From Poecilobothrus nobilitatus (lineage: Eukaryota; Arthropoda; Insecta; Diptera; Dolichopodidae): a DNA stretch of 64,000 nucleotides. Positions within the stretch are counted from its first letter, which is position 1. Each line of letters starts with the position of its first letter. The stretch is taken from assembly GCA_947095535.1 (NCBI GenBank), contig OX352772.1, positions 116,695,997 to 116,759,996 of the forward strand. Reading direction: 5' to 3'. Below the pieces are notes generated by a model, which saw only the letters and a program-made list of their open reading frames with translations, was not told the origin of the DNA and did not search any database. The translations under genes were made by a program, and so were the position numbers. This document shows positions 56,895 through 64,000 of the stretch, piece by piece.

Positions 56895-57245
56895 CGCAAA
56901 AAGTTAACCAAGGAAGTAACATGTTTTTTTATAATTTTGAAAGACTTGATAAGAATTGATTAAAATTGAAGAAATTTCAGAGACATTTATATTTTTTTCT
57001 AAAACAACCATAATTATATTGTGATCACTTATTTTATTTTCTATAGTAGCCACATTTACATTTAACATGCTGTCATTAATAAACACATGATCAATACACG
57101 TTGACCTTTTTGGTCTGGTGATCAAATTATGCTGGTGTATGTAATTAAAACATGAGAGAGATGATAAGAAGTCAATTTTTGTAGAAGTGTTTCTAAGAAA
57201 ATCAATATTAGTATCGCCAGTTATTAAATACGTTATTATTATATA
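56895..57245 (-). pseudogene. LINE endonuclease C-terminal fragment
   Basis: An open minus-strand frame with IDFLSSLSCFNYIHQHNLIT, RPKRSTCIDHVFIND and TIENKISDHNIIMVV, the last catalytic boxes (S.IDH.F.N, SDHN) of a LINE endonuclease. It is directly joined to LINE J, but the two do not read as one protein, so the joint is probably a rearrangement. It may continue LINE H, whose endonuclease start lies at 57.8 kb on the same strand. Confidence 0.7.
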
Positions 57246-57517
57246 TTATTATATTATAATTATTATAAAACTATACAAAAGATTTTTAAATGTATCAAAT
57301 TTACACATAGAAGCTAGACTTCTAGCATTAAATGATAAAAAATTTAAATTATAATTGAAGTTGTTTATATATCTATTGTAACATTTTAGTTATTTAAAAT
57401 TCATTATTAAGTTAAAAAGAAAATAATATTTATACTATATATAATAGATTTTTATAGTTAAAATATAATATAAGTGTAATTAAGAATAGAAGAAAGTTTA
57501 ATAGTTACAAGTGTTTT

Positions 57518-57811
57518 TTATTCATTCGTACTACCATATTTGTTTTCAGAGATATCATCAGGTGAACTATTTAATTTGGACGCATCTGATGGCTTCTTCG
57601 ATCCGCTTGGTTTATTTGATGTTAATTTATATAGAAGCGAGTCAACAAAATCCTTGTGTTTAATGTGGATTGGTTTTGATTTTTCATTCGTTTTTCCAAA
57701 AATTCTATCTTTGAATGTATATATTGTTGAATAACCTGCAGTTTTTAATTTTAATTCATTAGTAAGCCTTTTGTTTTCTTGTTTAAAGAATTTATTTTCG
57801 TCTATGACGAC
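57518..57811 (-). CDS. Unrecognised ORF, basic coiled-coil-like C-terminal fragment
   Basis: The part of a 133-codon frame that is not LINE. It starts at about VVIDENKFFKQENKRLTNEL, a charged, heptad-like stretch, then TAGYSTIYTFKDRIFGK, HIKHKDFVDSLLYKLTSNK and a Ser/Lys/Pro-rich tail ending KYGSTNE. I recognise no family. The upstream 40 codons of the same frame are the wrong frame of the LINE H endonuclease, so an apparent membrane segment there is not real. This could be the end of a gene whose front is the ORF at 58.4-58.97 kb, with LINE H between, but this is inference. Confidence 0.35.
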   Translation of the reverse strand, partial: VVIDENKFFKQENKRLTNELKLKTAGYSTIYTFKDRIFGKTNEKSKPIHIKHKDFVDSLLYKLTSNKPSGSKKPSDASKLNSSPDDISENKYGSTNE

Positions 57812-58330
57812 GTTGGTTGTAAGCTTCAATGTTGCTATTAGGAGGGATATAACAGCTAATAATAAATAAACTTTTATTGCTGAATTAAACTTTAACCCAT
57901 AGAATTTTGAACTTATCACAGTCTGAAATAGAAACTAAATTAGAATTCCTTTTGATGTGATTATATTGCCATCACTAGTCGATACTGAAGAGTATCTATC
58001 TTTCTTGTAAATACTGTGAGTATTATCAAATAATTCTAAATTCTTAATAGAAGGACTTCACCATATTTCAGTTAAAATATAACAATTAAAATTAAGAATA
58101 GCTGAGTTAGAAAACAGGGTTTTAGTTTTTCTTCTATGACCTCGAACATTTTGATAATACATAGAGAAGTTAATTAAATTATCAGTAATATTTTTATTAA
58201 GTAATTTAATATATTATTATTATATTACTATTTACTTTTATTTAATTTTTTTTGGTTCCGAAAGAGACGAAAAAATGTATCGTGATTAACCCGTGATAGT
58301 TAATTTTCTCTGAGGAGATTTGAGATTCCA
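57812..58330 (-). mobile_element. LINE H fragment, copy 2
   Basis: Aligns to 34,908-35,420: 'aagcttcaatgttgctat', 'gctaataataaataaac', 'actagtcgatactgaagag', 'agctgagttagaaaacaggg'. Reads QNVRGHRRKTKTLFSNSAIL, and NKSLFIISCYIPPNSNIEAY in another frame. Compared with copy 1 it lacks most of the ORF1 end. Confidence 0.8.
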
Positions 58331-58401
58331 CACTTCATTTTTCATTGAAATTAAACAATTTTTCATAGAAATTAAACTTTATATAACTATTATAATTATT
58401 A

Positions 58402-58973
58402 TTAGTTATAATGCGGTGGAGCATTATTTTCTAATTGAAAATATATTGATTCAAATTGTAACTTAGGATCATTACATCCACAATTCTTTATCTTTTTTGA
58501 CTGTGTCAAATTTTTAAGAGAAAACGTTTTTATTTTTCTACTATTTGAACATTCCTCTTTCTCAACGTTTGCATTTTCCCTTATTATTCTTGAAATTAAT
58601 GATTTCATTTCTATTGAGCTTAGTTGCATACCATTCTTAAATTCTGAAGTGAAATCGTTAGTTTGATAAATGGGAACACCCTGTCGTTAATATGTTGACA
58701 TAAATCGAGCAGTACATTATTTGTATTGTCAATAACTTTTATTGCTTTATTTAAAACTTGCATTTGATCAACTTTAAGCGCAAGCATTGTCGACAGATTC
58801 TTGTTGTTGAAGCTCGTTAAAAGATCGTAAATGTTGAGATATTCATGGAAGTGCCAATTACTCTCTAAACTAATGCAAGTACCATGAAAACCTTTACATT
58901 TTAAATTTTCAAGAATTTGATCATAGTTTTTGAATGTTGTATGAGAGTATTTCCATTCAGAAGAGGGAATCAT
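58402..58973 (-). CDS. Unrecognised ORF (~190 codons, one shift)
   Basis: A minus-strand frame from MIPSSEWKYSHTTFKNYDQI to FPFIKL, then a shift near 58,650 to DFTSEFKNGMQLSSIEMKSL, ending QLENNAPPHYN with two stops. The composition is protein-like, with balanced charged and hydrophobic residues and several Cys and Trp, unlike the random ORFs around. A stretch with leucine spacing (YDLLTSFNNKNLSTMLALKV) could form helices. No zinc knuckle, endonuclease or transposase motif is seen. It may be a host gene fragment or an ORF1 of an undescribed element. Confidence 0.4.
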
Positions 58974-58984
58974 GTTTTTAAATG

Positions 58985-60110
58985 AGGTTTAAAAATCACT
59001 TCAAACAAACAAAAACAAAAAAGTTAGAATTGATTTATATTTTTAATTATTTATGAATTATTTAATATCTATAACTCTTGACCCACTTGTCAAATTGTCT
59101 CAAAAAACAAAACAAAATAGTTTAATATTTTCTTTATTTTTCTTGTAATATAAAAAAGAAAAAGGTTATTTTAATTTTTAACGGTAAAAAATTTTTTTTT
59201 ACAATTTGGCACAATTAATTATTAATTATGTTCTAGTTGAAAAATGTTAATTAAAATTGTTTATTAATCGGTTTTTATAAAGTAAATTATTTTGATATTC
59301 GTTTAAGGACTTTTTATTTGTTATTATTTTCTTTTTCTTTTTTTTTATGTTTGTTAAAGTAAAATGATTCACTACTTATTTTAAAAATGTAATAAAAACC
59401 ATAATTAAAAACACGTCAAGACTATACTATCGATAATTTAAGAAAGGTTAATGAAATATTTACACATATTATATAATTAAAAACTAAAACAATAAAAACA
59501 AACCTGTTGCGAGCTTAAGCTTTTTTAAACTCAATTATTTTTGAAAAAAATACGAACCGAAATTTTGCCCAAAAATATTCTTTTTCTATATGTATTGTTA
59601 ATTGAACAAAAAAGATTGTCTTCTTACTAGTTATTTTAGTTATTTATTATCAAATTTTGTTAGTTTATTTAAATTTTTTACATTTCAAAATATTATTTTA
59701 GTTATTTTTATAAATATTTTCAAATTTTATTAATTTATTTAAATTTTTTACATTTTACAATATTATTTAATAATTATTAAAAACAACCTTTCAGCGTCTT
59801 ATCAGCTCCAATGCTGCAATAAAAAAGAAAGAATAGATTTTTGATTTCGTACGATGGCTTTACAAGAAATATTATAAAAAAATAATGCTGTCTCTTTTTA
59901 ACAAGTGTATTATGAATTAAAAACAAAATCATATGAACTTTTAATGAATTTAACGAAAAGAGCTTGCTCTGAAATTTGAATTGCAATGTGCTGAATTTTG
60001 AGTTAACAATTTAAAAGTACATATTTCAAACATTAATTAAATTAATTTTCCTAGTTTTTAAAATTCAAATTAAAACTTAACTTAAATTGATTGAAATTTT
60101 TTTAAATCTA
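58985..60110. other. AT-rich spacer, nothing recognised
   Basis: Long T/A tracts. If the BEL/Pao piece at 60.1 kb had a 3' LTR it should lie here, but no partner repeat is present in the window to identify it. Confidence 0.45.
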
Positions 60111-60113
60111 GTT

Positions 60114-60880
60114 TTAAATCAGTAATTGCTCACATTGAATATGAGCATCCTCCCGGCCGTCGAAGCGCTTGATCTTCCAGGTTTTATTCCATTTGTAGTG
60201 GACAAATTTTAGTAATTCAAATTTTAGTCGAAATATGCCATTGCATGTTTTAACCAAAACCACTTTAGCAAATTCATTATTTCCTGTTATAATTATCCGA
60301 CCTAAACTGCATTTATGAGGTGGTAAATTCTTGTCTTTGATTAGAACCATTGTATTGATAACAACATTTGAATGTCATTCTTTCCATTTATTACGTTGCT
60401 TAATGTTTGTAAACATTCAGCGGACCGTTTTCTCCACAAACATTGTTTTGCAAATGCGACCTTTTGTCATTTTGATAAGCTAGAAAAATTATTATCGATA
60501 ATTGCAGATTCAGGATGCGAGGTTAATTATCTTTTAATTAAGAAATGACCAGGTGTTAAGCATTAAAAATCTTGAGGATCATTTGAAATAGGCGTGATTG
60601 GCCTTGAATTAATAATCACTTCAATTTCACCAAATAATGTTAGATCTGCTGAGAATATGTGACCACCAATTGTCTTATAAATATACTGTTTTGCTATTTT
60701 AATTGACACCTCCCAAGGACCACAAAAGTGAGGGGTTCTGGGAGTAATTGTTTGGAAGATAATACCATCATCTGCACAAGTTGATTTGATAATGTCTATA
60801 TGCTGTTGAGAATTGAATACATCGTTCGAAGTAGCGCCATGAAATTTTAAATGCGGATAGATATCCTAAAAATATTAATT
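60114..60880 (-). pseudogene. BEL/Pao integrase C-terminal region
   Basis: Minus-strand pieces read HFCGPWEVSIKIAKQYIYKT (the H..G.WE..IK..K box of BEL/Pao integrase), FGEIEVIINSRPITPISNDP (IE...NSRP), and then the open frame 60,350-60,114: MVLIKDKNLPPHKCSLGRII, VLVKTCNGIFRL. The VLIK..NLPP..W.LGR block is the usual end of BEL/Pao Pol. Stops lie between. Integrase inserts the element DNA into the chromosome. Confidence 0.8.
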
Positions 60881-60889
60881 TTATTGAAC

Positions 60890-61600
60890 AACTTTTTTCT
60901 GTAGTCTCATCCTTTACGGAGTCACAGCCCACCAAACTATATTTGAATTGTTATAACAGAAGTTCTATAAGGTATGTCTTCAACCTGAAAACAGCAAACG
61001 ATAACTACTTTTATAAGCTTTACAAATATATATATAATAAATATATATTTGTGCCATACGGTATCTTAATTTACCGTTATGCGAAACTGAATTATTACAA
61101 AATTCTTTAACCCTTCTATCTTCTAAGCGGTTTAAGTTAAAACTTGAAATTGTGAGTGGAGTTAAATCTTTAAAAATATGTATAAGTTATTTCAGAAAAT
61201 ATTTTTGTATTGCCCCCCATTTAAGAGCTGTAAGTGGTCAAAATCTGAAAATTCCCTATTTTAAAATACCTGTAACTTAAACACCTGCCCAAGTTTTTTT
61301 GAAATAATATACAAAAATTAAAGCTCCAACATTATATTTTTCTTCTGTTAACAACTTTTGTTAATAATATTTTATTACCTTAAAATTGACGAAAGTTGTG
61401 ACTTGATTTTTTCCAATTTTTCTAATAACTTATTATATCGATTTCTTTTTGAATTTTTTTTTACTCGATAATTTAGAATTGTTGAGGATGATGCGTAATA
61501 CATTAAAATAAATAAAAAATATAATGGTTGCTTGAAGAATTTGTATTTATATAATATTAGTTAACATACTTATATAATATCATATTTGACAGTCTCCGAC
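60890..61600 (-). mobile_element. Repeat D, copy 6 (diverged, minus, partial)
   Basis: Its reverse complement follows D copy 5 through 'caagcaaccattata', 'attatcgagtaaaa', the 'aacaggtgttcaagttacag' region and the internal block otherwise seen only in copy 5 ('cttagaagatagaagggtta'-like). Both ends are missing. Confidence 0.7.
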
Positions 61601-61745
61601 TACCTTTCAAATAGTGCAGTATTGTTTGTTGTTGATATCAAAATAAAATTTATAATTAATATCTTTTTCTTCATTTAACTTTTTGCTTTTTCATTAAAAA
61701 ATAAAACATTTTTTCTTCTTTTCTTTGTTTAAATTACTCGACTAT
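61601..61745. other. AT-rich spacer
   Basis: Nothing recognised. Confidence 0.5.
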
Positions 61746-61749
61746 CTGT

Positions 61750-62330
61750 TGGAACAAAGAAAAAAGGAAACAAAAGGGTAAGACAAGATTTTCCATCATT
61801 TGTACAAATAGTCTCCTCCAATAACCCAAAGTTTATTATTATCCAGTCGTCTGAACTCGACAAACCACTATCATCTTTTAGCGCTTTCGCCGTAGCCGAA
61901 AAAAAGCCGTAGAAGGTATCAGCAAAGAATATGAATCAATTAGCCTTTCAAGAGATGGCAACCTTTTGGTGCTAGCTAAAACTCAAAACCATGTGCGCTA
62001 AAAATTTTGCGAACTTCTTGGGCATACCAAATACTATTTCAAGAAGAGTCCAACATGTGTAAACTGTAATCTTTCCCCACACACACCTACAGAGTGCTCC
62101 CGTACTATGTTTTGTAGTACAACTGTTTTGGCGAACATCTCGCTTCTTCTAACATTTGCCCACGTTTCCAACAAATAAAAGAGATTTTAAAAATAAAACC
62201 TCAAGAAAAATGCAACATGGATGAACCCGGAAAAGTATATAAACAAAGAAACCCTTTTTCAATACACTCACACCTTACTTTTTCAGGCTCTCTAAATCCT
62301 CTAAAGACCTTAATAATAGCGACCATTAAC
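61750..62330 (+). pseudogene. I-like LINE ORF1 remnant, related to family A
   Basis: Pieces in several frames: PKFIIIQSSELDKPLSSFSA, VEGISKEYESISLSRDGNLL, VLAKTQN, then after a large loss a knuckle TCVNCNLSPHTPTECSRTM, and IKEILKIKPQEKCN. Each has a clear counterpart in family A ORF1 (KFITIEST..NKPLSSFS, RDGSLLVLTKNQ, CEKCNLPPHNTENC, QKEILKIKTQNKC). It is therefore an older relative of family A with the region between lost. Confidence 0.8.
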
Positions 62331-62479
62331 CAGCTTTAACAAACCTAGTTTTTTCTAGCTATACATTTTTATACTCCAAACCGTTACGTTTTAATTGCAA
62401 TCAAGCAAAGTGGTCTAAATATCAAGACTCTATAATCAATTTGAAATTCCTGCCCATATAATGAAACTTTTCAGTTGGA

Positions 62480-63200
62480 AATTTTGAATATAAACCATTC
62501 TGATATTTTCCAAAATTTACAAACTGAACATATGAACACCGAAGAGTGCAAAATTTTAAAAGAAATTTTATCAAAAAATAATGATTTGTTTTACAAGGAG
62601 CGAGATAGGCTTATCCATATAACTTAAGTAAAACACCAAATTATAACTGAACATTCACGACCAATTTGTTCGAAAACATTTCGTTTTTCTAAAATTCATG
62701 AAATAGAAGTAGAAAAACAAGTAAAGAAATGCTCACGCAAGGTATAGTCCAACCAAGTAATTCTCCCTATAATTCTCCAATTTGGATTGTCCCAAAGAAA
62801 ATAGATAACTGGGGTAAACCTAAGAGGAGAATTGTAGTGGATTATAGCAAATTAAACCAAATTACCACGGACTACAAATTTCCTATCCTAAACATGGACT
62901 CCCTTTTTGACAAGTTCGGTAGAGCTCAATACTTTACCACTTTAGATTTGGCAAAAGGGTTCCACGAAATTTTAATTGATGAAAAGGACAGGTGTAAAAC
63001 AGCATTTTCAACCCCCCAGGGCCAGTATTTCTTCGTATTCCTTTTGGACTGAAACATGCTCCTGCACCTTTTCAACGGGTCATGAAGAGATTTAAGAGAT
63101 TTATAAAAAGAGATTTATAATAGATTTATTAAGAGATTTAATAAATAAAATATGTGTCCTTTACCTCGATGACATATTCAACGGATTCAAAGGTATAAAT
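62480..63200 (+). pseudogene. Ty3/gypsy reverse transcriptase fragment
   Basis: It reads ECKILKEILSKNNDLFY, a stop, HQIITEHSRPI, KIHEIEVEKQVKKMLTQGIV, then an open frame 62,729-63,052: QPSNSPYNSPIWIVPKK, RRIVVDYSKLNQITTDYKFP, YFTTLDLAKGFHEI and KTAFSTPQGQY. A shift then gives IPFGLKHAPAPFQRVM and VLYLDDIFN. This is the canonical Ty3/gypsy order from the pre-RT region to the YLDD catalytic box (the catalytic Asp residues are present). No LTR, protease or RNase H accompanies it. It is unrelated to the LINE sequence on both sides. Confidence 0.88.
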
Positions 63201-63209
63201 ACGCCTTTT

Positions 63210-64000
63210 TACGCTCCAATTAGATCAAGTCTAAGAGCATTTAGAACAACTTCAACTAGAAACCTACTAGCGTTATTGGAAAACTATTAGAAGGTTCCTT
63301 ACAAATGAGAATCGAAAAAAGTATTTTACTAGCCGTCTTATTAGCAAACTATTTTGCAACACAAAATACATCCTACATAAAGAGATTAGCGCAATCAATT
63401 CCAAGAAAAGAATCATATGAAAGCTTAATTTCAATACTCAACTTGGAGGCAGAACTACAGATCAACATCAAACCAATAGCTGTCAAACTGTCGATTTCCT
63501 CACATGGAACTTACTAATGAACGTGATCATCGACGAGCAACCAAACAATATTTGCCAACAATTATTTAGAGAGCACTCCATTAGTCTGAAACAAGAAAAT
63601 TGGAAAATAATTTTCACCAACGGGACTAAAAGGGATCATAACACGTCTTTTGCAGTGGTGAAAGAAACGGCGTCAACTTAGTACAAGGTCCTCTCCCACA
63701 GTGTGGAAACATTTTCGAAGCGGAATTACAAGGCATATTATCTGCATTACGGTTTGCAAAAATTAACAAAGGGAAATATTTTATATGCAATGACAGGCTA
63801 TCCGTCTTTCAAGCTTTAAGAAAATCGGAAAACGGTCCAATCAATTAAGCAAAGGAACTATTTTTCCTACTCAAAAATAAAATTAAGACAATGTGGATTC
63901 CCAGTAACATATGGATACCTGGAAACGAGTTTGCCGACTTAACAGCAAAAGTAGCAACCAATATGGCACTTCACAAATTCATACCTTGTTTCAAAAAATC
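63210..64000 (+). pseudogene. I-like LINE ORF2 C-terminal remnant (connection and RNase H)
   Basis: After a connection-like frame at 63,305-63,517 it reads ENWKIIFTNGTKRDHNTSFA, NIFEAELQGILSALRFAKIN, KGKYFICNDRLSVFQALRK, TMWIPSNIWIPGNEFADLTA, which aligns block by block with the family A RNase H (NWEFLFSDGSKKENRTAFA, IFEAELQGILSSL, WIPAHVGIAGNELADKAA). The first catalytic Asp is Asn, so it is dead. It continues past the window end. Its own reverse transcriptase is missing and Ty3/gypsy sequence stands there instead. Confidence 0.8.

Noticed and set aside
57812..57919. Apparent membrane segment at the start of a 133-codon ORF (VYLLLAVISLLIATL)
   Set aside because: The same DNA in another frame reads as the LINE H endonuclease (SLFIISCYIPPNSNIEAY) and recurs in LINE H copy 1, so the hydrophobic stretch is a wrong-frame artefact.
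62480..63200. Endogenous retrovirus with envelope gene
   Set aside because: Only the reverse-transcriptase region is present and no envelope-like ORF or LTR is seen; an insect Ty3/gypsy remnant is sufficient.

Overview
The window is AT-rich nuclear DNA of an insect-like animal, most likely a fly (Diptera). The reasons are a split gene with short introns and clean GT/AG junctions, I-clade and CR1/Jockey-type LINEs, BEL/Pao and Ty3/gypsy retroelements, a Helentron-type rolling-circle transposon, a tRNA-derived SINE, and a dispersed repeat whose ends read like the 'ATACCCG...CGGGTAT' repeats of brachyceran flies. Species cannot be fixed from the sequence alone. No bacterial genes, rRNA genes, CRISPR arrays or convincing functional tRNA genes were seen.

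Layout. 1-930: satellite monomers running into a Helentron-type 3' end. 1.4-1.9 kb: a BEL/Pao protease remnant (minus). 2.0-12.9 kb: a mosaic of LINE C, LINE E and repeat D. About 4 kb of it (C + E piece + D) is present twice as a direct segmental duplication. 12,882-18,875: a near full-length I-clade LINE (family A) with an 11-bp target-site duplication, inserted into LINE E, which resumes at 18,887. 19.6-22.0 kb: LINE F, split by an insertion with a SINE and an ATT microsatellite. 22.5-25.4 kb: BEL/Pao gag plus two 354-bp LTRs (minus). 25.4-26.95 kb: LINE G (minus). 27.26-28.86 kb: the longest D copy.

30,305-32,472 holds four exons of the only convincing host gene, a secreted or membrane protein with CUB / C-type-lectin / CUB order. 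Its third visible intron carries a ~1-kb foldback element that is almost one long palindrome. 33.0-38.9 kb: SINE, D-like repeat with internal tandem repeats, LINEs H and K (minus). 38.9-44.4 kb: a decayed Helentron (Rep N-terminal region), a SINE fragment, then ~3.2 kb of a ~145-bp satellite with higher-order structure. 44.4-53.8 kb: two copies of I-clade LINE family B facing each other, with a third 3' fragment at the junction. 54.5-55.2 kb: a second Helentron 3' end. 55.3-59 kb: LINE J and H fragments and two unrecognised ORFs. 60.1-61.6 kb: BEL/Pao integrase end and a D remnant (both minus). 61.75-64.0 kb: an I-like element related to family A, interrupted or fused with Ty3/gypsy reverse transcriptase.

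Nearly all coding sequence is mobile-element derived and broken. The autonomous elements explain the rest: I-clade machinery is a plausible partner of the SINE, whose tail resembles the family A 3' end, and the Helentron is a plausible source of the satellite. The most notable signals are the higher-order satellite next to a Helentron, two palindrome-forming insertions that break the family A reverse transcriptase, and the large hairpin inside the lectin-gene intron.
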